Of a DNA stretch of 64,000 nucleotides, positions 6,370 through 17,291 are shown piece by piece. The stretch's first letter is position 1. Each line of letters begins with the position of its first letter. The notes beneath the pieces were generated by a model that saw nothing but the letters and a program-made list of their open reading frames with translations, was not told where the DNA came from and did not search any database. The DNA is from Ochrobactrum chromiisoli (lineage in GTDB: Bacteria > Pseudomonadota > Alphaproteobacteria > Rhizobiales > Rhizobiaceae). The translations under genes were made by a program, and so were the position numbers. The stretch spans positions 1 through 64,000 of the forward strand of contig NZ_JAPHAV010000019.1 of assembly GCF_026241335.1 (NCBI RefSeq), in the 5' to 3' direction.

Positions 6370-7419
6370 TTAAGCAATCAGCTTGCCGAACTGATCGATT
6401 TCTTCTTCTGTATTGGCAAAGCTTGTCACGAAACGCGCGAAAATCTCGCCTTCACTGATGCGGTTGACTTCAGAATGTGGTGGATTCCAGTCGTAGAAAA
6501 TTGCGCCAGCTTCCCGCAGGCGATCATAGACCGACTGTTTCATAATCGCGAAAACTTCATTGGCTTCCGGCTTCCATGCAAGACGCATCTGACTGGATAC
6601 ATCGATATGACGGGCAAGGCGCGCAGAAAGCGCATTTGAGTGCTTCGCGAGTTCGATCCAGAGATCATCTGCAAGATAGGCATCAAACTGCGCTGCGATG
6701 AAGCGCGTCTTTGAGAAAAGCTGGGCTGCGCGTTTGCGGATGAAAGGCAGGTCGCGTGCGCGGGCAGGGTCCATGAAGACAAGCGCTTCCGCACACCAGC
6801 AACCATTTTTGGTGCCGCCAAAGGATACGATGTCGACGCCCTGTTTCCATGTCATTTCGGCAGGCGTCATATCCAGCGACGCAAGAGCGTTGGCAAAACG
6901 TGCACCGTCCATATGCAGCGGCAGACCCGCATCGCGGCAAATTTTTGAGATCGTCGCAATATGTTCAGGCTGATAAAGCGTGCCGACTTCCGTGGCCTGC
7001 GTAATGCTGACTGCCATCGGCTGGCCTGCATGGACAAAGGCAGGATTAAAGCGCTTGAGTTCGCGCTTGAGCAGTTCAGGATCGATACGACCCATTGCCC
7101 CGTCAATCGGATGCAGACGTGCACCGCCGGTGAAATATTCCGGCGCACCGCATTCATCTTCGATCACATGCGCTTCGCGATGCACGAGAGAAACGCCACC
7201 GGGACGGTTGACGCTGGCGAGGGCCAAAGAGTTGGCCGCAGTGCCTGTGCCGACAAAGAACACTGCGACTTCGCGTTCGAACAACTCGTTGAAACGCTGT
7301 TCCACGCGTTTGTCGATTTCGCTGGCGCCATAGGCAGCAGCAAAACCATTGGCATGCAGCGAAAGGCTTTCAGCGATCTTCGGATGGGCACCAGCCCAAT
7401 TGTCGGAAGCAAAATGCAC
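6370..7419 (-). CDS. ltaA: Low-specificity L-threonine aldolase
   Basis: 349-residue PLP enzyme of the beta-eliminating lyase family. The start FASDNWAGAHP is typical of the family. HMDGARFANAL (Asp171) and SFGGTKNG (Lys204, Schiff base) mark the cofactor site, and an FVGTGTAAN loop binds the phosphate. It cleaves L-threonine and L-allo-threonine to glycine and acetaldehyde. The length is normal. Phenylserine aldolase activity is possible in this subgroup. It is transcribed alone; a long non-coding stretch lies upstream toward gltB. Confidence 0.88.
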   Translation of the reverse strand: MHFASDNWAGAHPKIAESLSLHANGFAAAYGASEIDKRVEQRFNELFEREVAVFFVGTGTAANSLALASVNRPGGVSLVHREAHVIEDECGAPEYFTGGARLHPIDGAMGRIDPELLKRELKRFNPAFVHAGQPMAVSITQATEVGTLYQPEHIATISKICRDAGLPLHMDGARFANALASLDMTPAEMTWKQGVDIVSFGGTKNGCWCAEALVFMDPARARDLPFIRKRAAQLFSKTRFIAAQFDAYLADDLWIELAKHSNALSARLARHIDVSSQMRLAWKPEANEVFAIMKQSVYDRLREAGAIFYDWNPPHSEVNRISEGEIFARFVTSFANTEEEIDQFGKLIA

Positions 7420-8120
7420 GTTGTTCTCCGCTCACAATATGATCATCTATGGGAGGTATATAGACGCAACGGGTTACCGGCGTAAGACCAGTATGCGCGA
7501 AAAAGCAGCCGGCCGCTGCCACTTTTAGAAGCTTTTACTGCGTGCAGCGAGGCGCGCCAAACTGACGCAATCAGTCTTTTGCGCAACTAAATGTTGGTCG
7601 AACACGTTTCTGCGACATTTTGTTTCGCAATAAGCTCAAAAAAATCAAGTTTCCATCTTGTGAGCGAATTTGAATTCTGTCATACGTAATTAGGACAGCA
7701 ATGCTGACTAATTGTTCGGCGCTGTCCAATTCAACACTGTGATAGGCTGGTGTCTCGCTGGGACATTTTCTTGTCGCAGAAAGAGAGTGTCGTGCAATCG
7801 GACAAACCGGCGGTAGCGGCATTCAATTAAGACAGGGGAGTTTGGTGCGCCGTTCTGGCGGGCTGAGGTCGCTTGTCCGAGCCTGAAAGACTAAGGCGCT
7901 TAAACAATATTCCCCCGCGGCGGCTTTGACCGTACGCCCCCGGAACGTCGTCCAACGCCTTTTCGACAAGGCTCCCATACATCTAAACTAAAGCGTATGC
8001 CGGAAAACGTGAAACGGTTTTCGGATCAGACGCGCCTCGTAATCAGTTGCGGAACGAATAGTCGTTCCGGTTCATTATCGTAACGCGCGCAGGGTTGTGC
8101 GCTCTTTGGAGGAAATGACG
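7420..8120 (+). other. Long non-coding region / probable gltB leader
   Basis: About 700 nt without a convincing gene. The left part carries the divergent ltaA promoter region. The right part (7890-8120) is GC-rich. At 7989-8036 it holds a diverged copy of the palindromic repeat seen at 58635 and 62298, with CCGGAAAAC facing GGTTTTCGG. A perfect hairpin GGAACGA-ATAG-TCGTTCC follows at 8051-8068, 50 nt before gltB. The open frame at 7571-7822 (minus) has no recognisable protein character. Confidence 0.5.
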
Positions 8121-11100
8121 ATGCCGCATTTGACGCCATCTGTATCGCATGTGGATTTACACAACGGTCAGAACGGAACGTTCAAAGCTGCGACCAATTC
8201 CACCAATGCCACCCGAAAAATGCGAACTTCGGCGGGTACACCGCCCGCCCAAGGCCTCTATGATCCGCGCAATGAACGCGACGCCTGTGGCGTTGGCTTT
8301 ATTGCGCATATGAAGGGCCAGAAGTCGCATCAGGTCGTCGAAAACGGCCTCAAGATGCTTGAAAATCTCACCCATCGCGGAGCCGTTGGCGCCGACCCTC
8401 TGATGGGGGATGGTGCAGGCATTCTGGTGCAGATTCCAGATCGCTTCTTTCGTGAAGAATTGGCGCGTCAGGGTATCGATCTGCCGCAGCCCGGCCATTA
8501 TGCTGTCGGCTATCTGTTCATGCCGCGCGACGCTGAATTGCGTGCGCATATTGAAGAAGTCGTCAAGGAAGTGATTGGCTCGGAAGGTCAAACCTTCATC
8601 GGCTTTCGTCAGGTGCCGGTTGATAATTCTTCGCTGTCCAAAGCCCCTGAAATTGCCGCGACTGAACCTTTCCACGTTCAGGTTTTCATCGGCCGTAGCG
8701 CAATCATTGAAAGCGACGATGAATTTGAGCGCCGCCTGTTCGTGCTGCGCAAGGTCATTTCCAATCGCATTTATCAAGAAAACGACGGCGACGATAAGGG
8801 CTTCTATATTGTCTCCATGTCGGCGCGCACCGTCGTTTATAAGGGCATGTTCCTGGCCTATCAGGTGGGTGCCTATTACAACGATCTGAAAGATCCGCGT
8901 TTTGAAAGTGCTGTGGCGCTCGTTCATCAGCGCTTTTCAACCAACACTTTTCCGTCATGGCGTCTGGCCCATCCTTATCGCATGGTCGCTCATAACGGCG
9001 AAATCAACACGCTGCGCGGCAACGTCAACTGGATGGCTGCCCGCCAGGCATCTGTGGATTCGGAGCTGTTTGGCAACGACATTTCCAAGCTCTGGCCGAT
9101 CTCTTATGAAGGCCAGTCGGATACGGCCTGTTTCGATAACGCGCTCGAATTCCTGCATCAGGGTGGCTACAGCCTCGCACATGCGATGATGATGCTGATC
9201 CCGGAAGCATGGTCGGGCAACAAGCTGATGTCGGAAGAGCGCCGTGCGTTCTATGAATATCATGCAGCTCTCATGGAGCCATGGGATGGTCCTGCCGCCG
9301 TTGCCTTTACTGATGGTCGGCAGATTGGTGCAACGCTCGACCGTAACGGTCTGCGTCCGGCCCGTTATATTGTGACAGACGATGATTTCGTCATTCTGGC
9401 TTCCGAAGCGGGCGTTTTGCCTGTCGAGGAAAAAAAGGTCGTCAAGAAGTGGCGTCTTCAGCCGGGTCGTATGCTGCTTATCGATATGGAAGAAGGCCGC
9501 ATCGTTTCAGATGAGGAAATCAAGTCGCAGATCGCGCAGAAGCATCCCTATAAGCAGTGGTTGGCAAACACGCAGCTCATTCTGGAAGACTTGAATCCGG
9601 TCGAACCACGTGCGCTGCGCAAAGATGTGAGTCTTCTCGACCGTCAGCAGTCCTTCGGTTACACGCAGGAAGATACCAAACTTTTGATGTCGCCAATGGC
9701 CACCACCGGTCAGGAAGCCATCGGTTCGATGGGGACGGATACGCCGATTTCGGCGATGTCTGACAAGTCGAAGCTGCTCTATACCTATTTCAAGCAGAAC
9801 TTCGCGCAGGTCACCAATCCGCCGATTGATCCGATCCGTGAAGAGCTGGTGATGAGCCTTGTCTCTTTCATCGGTCCGCGCCCGAACATTTTTGACCTGG
9901 TTGGCACCTCGCGCCGCAAGCGTCTGGAAGTGCGTCAGCCGATCCTGACCAATGGCGATCTCGAAAAAATCCGTTCCATTGGTCACACGGAAGACCGTTT
10001 TGACACCAAGACGCTCGATATTACCTATAATGTCGGTGAAGGCGCGGCGGGTATGCATGGTGCGATTGAGCGTCTGTGCGACCGTGCGGAAGCAGCGGTT
10101 CATGGCGGCTATAACATCGTTATCCTGTCGGACCGTCAGGTTGGGCCGGATCGCATTCCGATCCCGGCGCTCTTGGCAACGGCTGCTGTCCACCATCACC
10201 TGATCCGCAAGGGTCTGCGGACTTCGGTCGGTCTGGTTGTTGAATCGGGTGAACCGCGCGAAGTGCATCACTTCGCTTGTCTTGCCGGTTATGGCGCGGA
10301 AGCAATCAATCCGTATCTCGCCTTTGATACGTTGCTCGACATGCATCGCCGCCGCGAGTTCCCGCCCGAAGTCGATGAACATGAAGTGGTCAAGCGCTAC
10401 ATCAAGTCGATTGGCAAGGGCATTCTCAAAGTCATGTCCAAGATGGGCATTTCGACCTATCAGTCCTATTGCGGTGCGCAGATTTTCGATGCTGTTGGCT
10501 TGCAGACGAGCTTTGTCGATCAGTTCTTCTTCGGCACAGCAACGAGCATCGAAGGCGTTGGTCTTGAACAGATTGCGGAAGAAACCGTGCGTCGTCACAC
10601 CGATGCGTTCGGCAACGACCCGGTTCTGCTGACAGCACTCGAAGTCGGTGGCGAATATGCCTACCGTATGCGTGGTGAAGCACATCTCTGGTCGCCGGAT
10701 GCGGTTGCGAAATTGCAGCACGCCGTGCGCACCTCGAACCCGGATACGTTCACAGAATACACGTCCATGCTCGACTCGAAGGCGGCACAGGCAAAGACCA
10801 TTCGCGGCCTGTTCGATATTCGTTTTGCAGAAGCAAATGGCCGCAAGCCGGTCGCCATCGAAGAGGTTGAGTCCGCAGCCGACATCGTCAAGCGCTTCTC
10901 GACGGGCGCCATGTCGTTTGGCTCGATCTCGCGTGAAGCCCATACCACGCTTGCACGTGCGATGAACGCCATTGGCGGCAAGTCGAACACGGGTGAGGGC
11001 GGTGAGGAGCCGGATCGTTTCTATCCTCTGCCGGATGGTACGCCAAACCCTGAACGCTCTGCGATCAAGCAGGTGGCATCGGGCCGCTTCGGTGTGACGA

Positions 11101-12872
11101 CCGAATATCTGGTCAACTCCGATCTTATCCAGATCAAGGTTGCGCAGGGTGCAAAGCCGGGTGAGGGCGGCCAGCTGCCGGGCCATAAAGTTGATGCAAC
11201 CATTGCCAAGACGCGTCACTCGACGCCCGGCGTTGGCCTCATTTCGCCTCCGCCACACCATGACATTTATTCGATCGAAGATCTGGCGCAGCTGATCTAT
11301 GATCTCAAAAACGTCAACCCAACCGCCGATATTTCGGTCAAGCTGGTGTCGGAAGTGGGTGTCGGTACGGTTGCGGCCGGTGTAGCCAAGGCGCGCGCCG
11401 ATCACATCACCATTTCGGGCTATGATGGTGGCACCGGTGCATCGCCGCTGACATCGCTCAAGCATGCCGGTTCGCCGTGGGAAATCGGCCTTGCCGAAAC
11501 CCACCAGACGCTGGTGCTCAATGGTCTTCGTTCGCGCATTGCGCTGCAGGTTGATGGTGGTCTTCGCACTGGTCGTGATGTCATCATCGGGGCGCTGCTT
11601 GGTGCCGACGAATTCGGGTTCTCGACCGCTCCGCTGATCGCCGCTGGCTGCATCATGATGCGCAAGTGCCATCTCAACACCTGCCCTGTGGGTGTTGCCA
11701 CACAGGACCCTGTTCTGCGCAAGCGCTTCAAGGGCACGCCCGAACATGTGATTAACTTCTTCTTCTATCTCGCAGAAGAAGTGCGCGCATTGCTGGCAGA
11801 AATGGGCTTTACCAAGCTTGAACAGATCATCGGCGAAACGGAACTGCTCGAAAAGCAGACCATGATTGATCACTGGAAGGCCAAAGGCCTCGACTTCAGC
11901 CGTATCTTCTACAAGCCGGAAGCCGAGAAGCACGAAATCTTCTGGACCGAGCGTCAGCATCATCCGATTGAAGATGTTCTGGATCGCCAGTTGATTGCCG
12001 AAGCCATGCCAGCGCTGGAAAACAAGACGCCGGTCAAGATTGATGTCGCCATCAAGAACGTCGACCGTTCGGCAGGTGCAATGCTTTCGGGCGAAGTGGC
12101 CAAGCGCTTCCGTCATAAGGGTCTACCAGAAGACACCATTGCCGTTACCCTGCGCGGTACGGCTGGCCAGTCTTTTGGTGCGTTTCTTGCCCGCGGTATC
12201 TCGTTTGAACTTATTGGTGATGGCAACGACTATATCGGCAAAGGTCTTTCGGGTGGTCGTATTGTCATACGTCCACCGGAAGACACGCGGATCGTGGCTG
12301 AAAACTCGATCATCGCAGGCAATACCGTGCTTTACGGAGCGCTTGAAGGCGAGTGCTACTTCCGCGGTGTGGCTGGCGAGCGTTTCGCCGTGCGTAACTC
12401 GGGCGCGGTCACGGTTGTCGAAGGCGTGGGTGATCACGGCTGCGAATATATGACGGGTGGCGTGGTTGTCGTTATCGGTCAGACTGGCCGTAACTTTGCA
12501 GCCGGTATGTCGGGCGGCGTTGCTTATGTGCTTGATGAAGAAGGTGACTTCGCACAGCGCTGCAACATGGCGATGGTCGAGCTGGAACCGGTGCCGGAAG
12601 AAGATGACATGCTTGAAAAGCTGCATCATCACGGTGGCGATCTGATGCACAAGGGCCGTGTCGATGTATCGGCAAACATGACGCGCCACGACGAAGAACG
12701 TCTGGTGCAGCTGATTGCCAACCATCTGCATTACACTGGTTCCACGCGTGCCAAGGACATTCTCGATAATTGGGAGAGCTATCGCCCGAAATTCGTGAAG
12801 GTCATGCCGGTCGAATATCGCCGCGCTCTGGAAGAGATGGAACGTATGCAGATCGGCGTTGCAGCTGAGTAA
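8121..12872 (+). CDS. gltB: Glutamate synthase (NADPH) large subunit
   Basis: 1583 residues from the ATG at 8121, which sits 8 nt after GGAGG; in-frame GTG 8097 and ATG 8115 are poorer. A propeptide of about 55 residues precedes Cys56 in ACGVGFIA, the N-terminal nucleophile of the type II glutaminase domain. Then follow the central domain, the FMN-binding synthase domain with [19 protein letters not shown] and [10 protein letters not shown], the 3Fe-4S cysteine region [13 protein letters not shown], and the C-terminal beta-helix with repeated GG turns. It transfers the glutamine amide to 2-oxoglutarate, giving two glutamates, together with GltD. gltD follows 70 nt downstream. Confidence 0.95.
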   Translation: MPHLTPSVSHVDLHNGQNGTFKAATNSTNATRKMRTSAGTPPAQGLYDPRNERDACGVGFIAHMKGQKSHQVVENGLKMLENLTHRGAVGADPLMGDGAGILVQIPDRFFREELARQGIDLPQPGHYAVGYLFMPRDAELRAHIEEVVKEVIGSEGQTFIGFRQVPVDNSSLSKAPEIAATEPFHVQVFIGRSAIIESDDEFERRLFVLRKVISNRIYQENDGDDKGFYIVSMSARTVVYKGMFLAYQVGAYYNDLKDPRFESAVALVHQRFSTNTFPSWRLAHPYRMVAHNGEINTLRGNVNWMAARQASVDSELFGNDISKLWPISYEGQSDTACFDNALEFLHQGGYSLAHAMMMLIPEAWSGNKLMSEERRAFYEYHAALMEPWDGPAAVAFTDGRQIGATLDRNGLRPARYIVTDDDFVILASEAGVLPVEEKKVVKKWRLQPGRMLLIDMEEGRIVSDEEIKSQIAQKHPYKQWLANTQLILEDLNPVEPRALRKDVSLLDRQQSFGYTQEDTKLLMSPMATTGQEAIGSMGTDTPISAMSDKSKLLYTYFKQNFAQVTNPPIDPIREELVMSLVSFIGPRPNIFDLVGTSRRKRLEVRQPILTNGDLEKIRSIGHTEDRFDTKTLDITYNVGEGAAGMHGAIERLCDRAEAAVHGGYNIVILSDRQVGPDRIPIPALLATAAVHHHLIRKGLRTSVGLVVESGEPREVHHFACLAGYGAEAINPYLAFDTLLDMHRRREFPPEVDEHEVVKRYIKSIGKGILKVMSKMGISTYQSYCGAQIFDAVGLQTSFVDQFFFGTATSIEGVGLEQIAEETVRRHTDAFGNDPVLLTALEVGGEYAYRMRGEAHLWSPDAVAKLQHAVRTSNPDTFTEYTSMLDSKAAQAKTIRGLFDIRFAEANGRKPVAIEEVESAADIVKRFSTGAMSFGSISREAHTTLARAMNAIGGKSNTGEGGEEPDRFYPLPDGTPNPERSAIKQVASGRFGVTTEYLVNSDLIQIKVAQGAKPGEGGQLPGHKVDATIAKTRHSTPGVGLISPPPHHDIYSIEDLAQLIYDLKNVNPTADISVKLVSEVGVGTVAAGVAKARADHITISGYDGGTGASPLTSLKHAGSPWEIGLAETHQTLVLNGLRSRIALQVDGGLRTGRDVIIGALLGADEFGFSTAPLIAAGCIMMRKCHLNTCPVGVATQDPVLRKRFKGTPEHVINFFFYLAEEVRALLAEMGFTKLEQIIGETELLEKQTMIDHWKAKGLDFSRIFYKPEAEKHEIFWTERQHHPIEDVLDRQLIAEAMPALENKTPVKIDVAIKNVDRSAGAMLSGEVAKRFRHKGLPEDTIAVTLRGTAGQSFGAFLARGISFELIGDGNDYIGKGLSGGRIVIRPPEDTRIVAENSIIAGNTVLYGALEGECYFRGVAGERFAVRNSGAVTVVEGVGDHGCEYMTGGVVVVIGQTGRNFAAGMSGGVAYVLDEEGDFAQRCNMAMVELEPVPEEDDMLEKLHHHGGDLMHKGRVDVSANMTRHDEERLVQLIANHLHYTGSTRAKDILDNWESYRPKFVKVMPVEYRRALEEMERMQIGVAAE

Positions 12873-12942
12873 AAGTCAAAATCACGACGCGGTGCTTGTG
12901 CGCCTGAAATGGCGCACGGCATTGTGAGAGGAGCATGGAATA

Positions 12943-14397
12943 ATGGGTAAAGTTACTGGTTTTCTTGAGATCGACCGGCAGGTAGCAAAGTATCAGCCTG
13001 CATCGGATCGTATTCGTCACTTCCGTGAATTCACGCTGCCGATGACGGATGGTGAGGTGCAAAAGCAGGCGGCACGCTGCATGGATTGCGGCATTCCATT
13101 CTGTCATGGTGACACGGGTTGTCCTGTTCACAACCAGATCCCGGACTGGAACGATCTCGTCTATAACAACAACTGGGATCAGGCGATCCGCAACCTGCAT
13201 CTGACCAATAACTTCCCCGAGTTTACCGGTCGGGTGTGTCCGGCACCTTGCGAGGAAGCCTGCACATTAAACCTTGAAGACGCGCCTGTTGCGATCAAGA
13301 CGGTTGAACAGGCACTGGGCGACAAGGCCTATGAGCTTGGCTATATCGTGCCGCAGCCAGCAGCGCAGAAGACCGGCAAGTCGGTGGCGATTATCGGTTC
13401 TGGTCCGGCAGGTCTTGCAGCTGCACAGCAGCTTGCACGCGCAGGTCACATGGTCGATGTGTATGAACGCGAAAGCCGTCCGGGTGGTCTGCTGCGCTAT
13501 GGCATTCCTGATTTCAAGATGGAAAAGCACCTGATCGACCGTCGGGTTGCGCAGATGGAAGGCGAAGGCGTTCGTTTTCTTTGCGGCGTGAATATCGGTG
13601 TCGACAAGCCGCTGCGCGGTCTGCTCGATACCTATGACGCAGTGCTTTATTCGGGCGGTTCTGAAAAGCCGCGTCCGGCTGGTATTCCGGGTGCAGACCT
13701 TGAAGGCGTGCATGATGCCATGCCTTATCTCGTGCAGCAGAACCGTCGCGTTGGCCGCGAAAATATTGAATCGGTCGCCTGGCACGAAGCGCCGATCCTA
13801 GCCGGAGGCAAGCATATCGTCGTCGTCGGCGGTGGTGATACGGCGTCCGACTGCGTTGGTACGGCTTTCCGTCAGGGCGCGGTCAATGTCACGCAGCTTG
13901 ATATTCGTCCGCAGCCGCCTGAACGAGAAGACAAGCTCAGCGTCTGGCCTTATTGGGCAACCAAGATGCGCACATCTTCCAGTCAGGCTGAAGGTGCTAA
14001 TCGCGAGTTTCAGGTGGCAACGCTTGAATTCATCGGCGAAGATGGCAAGCTCACTCATGTGAAGTGCTGTCAGGTTGATGAAAAGCGCAAGCCGATTGCG
14101 GGTTCCGAATTCTTCATCAAGGCTGATCTTGCTTTTATCGCCATTGGCTTCTTTGGTCCGGCTGAAAACAGTGTGCTCAAGGAACTTGGAGACAAGCTCG
14201 AAATCGCAACGGATCGTCGCGGCGGAACCTCTGTGAAGGCTAACACGCGCAATTATCGCACCAATGTCGATAAGCTCTATGCAGCAGGCGATGTGCGCCG
14301 CGGCCAGTCGCTGGTTGTCTGGGCCATACGTGAAGGCCGTCAGGTCGCTCATGCAATCGATGCGGATTTGATGGGGTCGTCAGTTTTACCGCGTTAA
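12943..14397 (+). CDS. gltD: Glutamate synthase (NADPH) small subunit
   Basis: 484 residues. The N-terminal domain has the Cys clusters CMDCGIPFCHGDTGCP and CPAPCEEAC that bind 4Fe-4S centres shared with GltB. Then come a dinucleotide-binding GSGPAGLAAAQ motif for FAD, an NADPH-binding VVGGGDTASDC motif, and the C-terminal YAAGDVRRGQSLVVWAI that closes the FAD site. It passes electrons from NADPH to the large subunit. A GAGAGGAG ribosome site precedes the start. It ends at a strong bidirectional terminator, so gltBD form a two-gene operon. Confidence 0.95.
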   Translation: MGKVTGFLEIDRQVAKYQPASDRIRHFREFTLPMTDGEVQKQAARCMDCGIPFCHGDTGCPVHNQIPDWNDLVYNNNWDQAIRNLHLTNNFPEFTGRVCPAPCEEACTLNLEDAPVAIKTVEQALGDKAYELGYIVPQPAAQKTGKSVAIIGSGPAGLAAAQQLARAGHMVDVYERESRPGGLLRYGIPDFKMEKHLIDRRVAQMEGEGVRFLCGVNIGVDKPLRGLLDTYDAVLYSGGSEKPRPAGIPGADLEGVHDAMPYLVQQNRRVGRENIESVAWHEAPILAGGKHIVVVGGGDTASDCVGTAFRQGAVNVTQLDIRPQPPEREDKLSVWPYWATKMRTSSSQAEGANREFQVATLEFIGEDGKLTHVKCCQVDEKRKPIAGSEFFIKADLAFIAIGFFGPAENSVLKELGDKLEIATDRRGGTSVKANTRNYRTNVDKLYAAGDVRRGQSLVVWAIREGRQVAHAIDADLMGSSVLPR

Positions 14398-14416
14398 TTC
14401 GAACAGCATTCCAATG

Positions 14417-14446
14417 AAAAGCCCGGCTTGAAGCCGGGCTTTTTTA
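14417..14446. terminator. Bidirectional terminator, gltD / cycA
   Basis: AGCCCGGCTT (14420-14429) with AAGCCGGGCT (14431-14440), flanked by AAAA on the left and TTTTTT on the right, so it can end both convergent transcripts. Confidence 0.9.
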
Positions 14447-14454
14447 TCTTTGTG

Positions 14455-15858
14455 TTAGCTCTTCTGGCGGTTTTTGCGAATTACCAGATAGATTATGCCC
14501 AAGAGCACAAACCAAACAGGTGTTATTTTCAGAGCAACCGCCGTATCCGGTTCCTGTGCCAGCGCCCAGAGAATGAAGGCAAAGAAGGCAAAGACCATGG
14601 CAACGGCAGCGCGGCCGCCCGGCATTTTGAATGTTGACTTTTCATGCAGATCAGGACGCTTGCGGCGATACTGAAGATAAGAAGCCAGAATAATTGACCA
14701 GATGAAGATGAAGAGAAGCGCTGAAATCGTCGTGACGATGGTAAAGGCTTCGATGATGCTCTGGCCTGCATAAAGCAGCACAACGCCTGCAAGAAGGAAG
14801 ATGCAGGAGAAGAATAGCGCATTCACGGGCACTTTACGGCTGTTCAGCTTGCCGAGCGTCTGCGGGGCGAGACGCGATGTTGCAAGACCATAGATCATAC
14901 GCGATGTCGAATAGATGCCGGAATTGGCGCTCGATGTTGCAGACGTCAGCACCACGAAGTTCACAACATGGGCGGCAATACCAAGGCCGGCCAGCGAGAA
15001 CATAGCCACAAACGGGCTTGAGCCTGGATCAACCTGATCCCATGGAATAACTGTGATAATCACGAACAGCGCACCGACGTAGAAAAGCACAACACGGATC
15101 GGAATCGAGTTGATGGCCTTTGGCAGGTTGCGCATTGGGTTCTCGGTTTCAGCGGCAGCTGTACCAACAAGCTCAATGCCGACGAAAGCGAAAACCGCAA
15201 TCTGGAAGCCAGCCACAAAGCCAAAGAAACCTTTTGGGAAGAAGCCGCCATTGGCCCAGAGATGCGTGACCGAAGCCTGCGTGCCGTTCGGCAGCGTGAA
15301 ATTCGTGATCAGCATATAGGCGCCTGCCAAAATAAGGGCGACGATTGCCACGATCTTGATCAGCGCAAACCAGAACTCGATTTCACCGAAGTTGCGCACA
15401 TTTGGCAGGTTCAGCAGCAGCAAGACACCAATTAGGCCAAGTGCGGGAATCCACAGAGCCAGATCGGGATACCAGAACGAGACATAGCCCGAGACGGCCA
15501 CAACATCGGCAATGCCGGTTACAATCCAGCAGAGCCAGTAGGTCCAGCCGGTGAAGAACTGTGCCCATGGGCCGAGATAGTCGCCTGCGAAATCAGCGAA
15601 TGAACGATATTCGAGATTGGACAGAAGGATTTCACCCAGTGCACGCATCACGAAAAACAGCATGAAGCCGATGATTGCATAAACCAGCAGAATAGATGGT
15701 CCGGCGAGCGAGATCGTCTTCCCTGACCCCATGAAAAGGCCCGTGCCGATCGCACCGCCAATGGCGATCAGCTGGAGATGTCGGTTGGACAGGTTGCGTG
15801 CAAGATGGGGTTCCTCCTCCCGGTTGTTCTCAACGGGAGGCTTCGATGCAATATTCAT
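14455..15858 (-). CDS. cycA: D-serine/D-alanine/glycine transporter, APC family
   Basis: 467 residues with about 12 transmembrane helices. The sequence follows E. coli CycA almost segment by segment: NLSNRHLQLIAIGGAIGTG at the first helix, GKTISLAGPSI, RALGEILLSNLEY, FTGWTYWLCW, FAFVGIELVGTAAAE, and LTSATSSANSG in helix 8. CycA imports glycine, D-alanine, D-serine and cycloserine with protons across the inner membrane. It is monocistronic, converging on gltD. The first 20 residues are charged and cytoplasmic. Confidence 0.85.
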   Translation of the reverse strand: MNIASKPPVENNREEEPHLARNLSNRHLQLIAIGGAIGTGLFMGSGKTISLAGPSILLVYAIIGFMLFFVMRALGEILLSNLEYRSFADFAGDYLGPWAQFFTGWTYWLCWIVTGIADVVAVSGYVSFWYPDLALWIPALGLIGVLLLLNLPNVRNFGEIEFWFALIKIVAIVALILAGAYMLITNFTLPNGTQASVTHLWANGGFFPKGFFGFVAGFQIAVFAFVGIELVGTAAAETENPMRNLPKAINSIPIRVVLFYVGALFVIITVIPWDQVDPGSSPFVAMFSLAGLGIAAHVVNFVVLTSATSSANSGIYSTSRMIYGLATSRLAPQTLGKLNSRKVPVNALFFSCIFLLAGVVLLYAGQSIIEAFTIVTTISALLFIFIWSIILASYLQYRRKRPDLHEKSTFKMPGGRAAVAMVFAFFAFILWALAQEPDTAVALKITPVWFVLLGIIYLVIRKNRQKS

Positions 15859-16044
15859 TCAGATGCCTCTTATGCAATATAGACGCATGCGCCCAACGTT
15901 TTGTCAGGCCGCGTGCATTTGTGATAAACGAGGCCGTCTCAAAAGTGAACTCTGTGAAATTCAACATTTAGGCTTAGAAGTACCGTATATTTCACGGCTT
16001 TTCAGCAATATTCCTTTTTGATACGCATTAAATAAGTTGCGTAA

Positions 16045-17196
16045 TCAGGGATTTACGCTAGTGCGCGGCCACGAAAAATCATCGGCTCTTCCCGGCATGG
16101 ATTTTTGTTCTTTTGCCGACTTTTCTTTATTGGTCTTGTGAGGGGCCAGCGTTCCACCCAGCAAGATACCGCTTTTGTCATGGTCGATATCGCGCAGACT
16201 CACCGGCGCGATGCGATCGACGGGCTTGGAAGGGTCTTGTTTTTCCGCAGTTGGCAGCAATTGCTGATTGTCGCGATTGTCACCGAACAGCGCTTTGAGA
16301 GGTTTCTCTGCATAGAAAGCGAGCTTGCGCTTGCCTGCCGTGGTGGTGTTGATACCATCATTGCTGCGCAAACGCGCCGTTTGGCCATTAATGTCGAAGC
16401 CGGTCTGGCTAAAATTGCCATCCTCATCCACGAAGCCATCCCATACGTCGATAAATTTTCCGCCAGCCCTTTCGGAGGTGGCGCGATAGATCTCATTGAG
16501 GGCAAGCATATCCTGCGACATGCCACGGGGGCGAAACGGCGGTTGTCCGACCCAGATCAGCGGATAGTTCTTGTCTGTGATCTGCTTTGTGAAACTGGAA
16601 AGGCGGCTTTGATATTCCGCTGTCCACTCGGGTGAGCGCGGGGCAAGATTCTGGCCTTTCGTTGTGATTGCCTGTCGGTCGTTTGAGCCGATCATGGCGA
16701 CCACCGCATCGGGCTTTTCTTCTTCGAGAATGGTGCCGATATTGGCGGGCCAGTCGAAATGGTCGTCGCGCACAAAGCCGGAGGAGCCATTGATACGCGT
16801 TACAATCCGTATGTCGGGATCGTCCGCAAAGGCCACATCAAGCCCTTCTGCAAGACCATTAGCGATAAAGTCACCAACCACGAGGACTCTTTTAGCATCG
16901 GGCTTTTTTTCGACGAAATTCACTTCAGGCTGAGGTGCAGGCGCTGGGGCAGGGCGGGTTGCGGAACTTGCAGGCTTCGGCGCGCGCTTCGGTTTTACCG
17001 GACGCGTGCGCTTGGGTTTGGGCTGTTCAATTTGTTGCTGGGGCTGTGCCTTTTTTGATCCAAACAGCAGGTCGAAAATCGTGCGTGGGCGTTCCTGTGC
17101 CGATGCATGAGAAAGGGCTGTCAGCACCATCGAAAAGGCAATGAACAGCGTCGCCACGATGTTGCCAATCGAATATTTGAACCGTTGTGGCTGCAT
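16045..17196 (-). CDS. SGNH/GDSL-like hydrolase (DUF459), secreted or membrane-anchored
   Basis: 383 residues. An N-terminal signal/anchor segment (about 10-32) is followed by a basic Pro/Ala-rich linker (about 45-90) and a SGNH-type domain. Block I is VLVVGDFIANGL, where the usual nucleophile Ser of GDS is replaced by Phe-Ile after GD. Block III is AMIGSNDRQ (oxyanion Asn), and there is a late LRSNDGINTTTAGKRKLA with Asp and Thr where the catalytic Asp-x-x-His is expected. The family (DUF459) is common in Rhizobiales beside lytic transglycosylases, as here, and may act on cell-wall or polysaccharide acyl groups. The altered catalytic blocks make enzymatic activity uncertain. Confidence 0.7.
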   Translation of the reverse strand: MQPQRFKYSIGNIVATLFIAFSMVLTALSHASAQERPRTIFDLLFGSKKAQPQQQIEQPKPKRTRPVKPKRAPKPASSATRPAPAPAPQPEVNFVEKKPDAKRVLVVGDFIANGLAEGLDVAFADDPDIRIVTRINGSSGFVRDDHFDWPANIGTILEEEKPDAVVAMIGSNDRQAITTKGQNLAPRSPEWTAEYQSRLSSFTKQITDKNYPLIWVGQPPFRPRGMSQDMLALNEIYRATSERAGGKFIDVWDGFVDEDGNFSQTGFDINGQTARLRSNDGINTTTAGKRKLAFYAEKPLKALFGDNRDNQQLLPTAEKQDPSKPVDRIAPVSLRDIDHDKSGILLGGTLAPHKTNKEKSAKEQKSMPGRADDFSWPRTSVNP

Positions 17197-17240
17197 GGGC
17201 CTTACCTTCCTGCTTGCGGAATAGTAGCGTCCTTTGCCAG

Positions 17241-17273
17241 AAAGAAAAAGGAGCGTACACCAATGTACGCTCC
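17241..17273 (-). terminator. Terminator after the lytic transglycosylase gene
   Basis: GGAGCGTACA (17250-17259), loop CCAA, TGTACGCTCC (17264-17273). On the minus strand it is followed by TTTTTCTTT. It lies between the transglycosylase stop and the DUF459 start, so the two genes are probably separate transcripts or partly attenuated. Confidence 0.85.
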
Positions 17274-17291
17274 CTTGCTTTAACGCGGCTT

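Noticed and set aside
7571-7822. 83-codon minus-strand open frame upstream of gltB
   Set aside because: No ribosome site, no recognisable domain, and composition looks like random reading of a non-coding leader.
8051-8068. GGAACGA-ATAG-TCGTTCC hairpin before gltB as a terminator
   Set aside because: No U-run follows; it was noted only as part of the leader.
9507-12116. Very long open frame on the minus strand inside gltB
   Set aside because: Antisense shadow of a conserved enzyme; the coding signal (conserved GltB motifs) is entirely on the plus strand and the shadow protein has low-complexity His/Arg-rich sequence.
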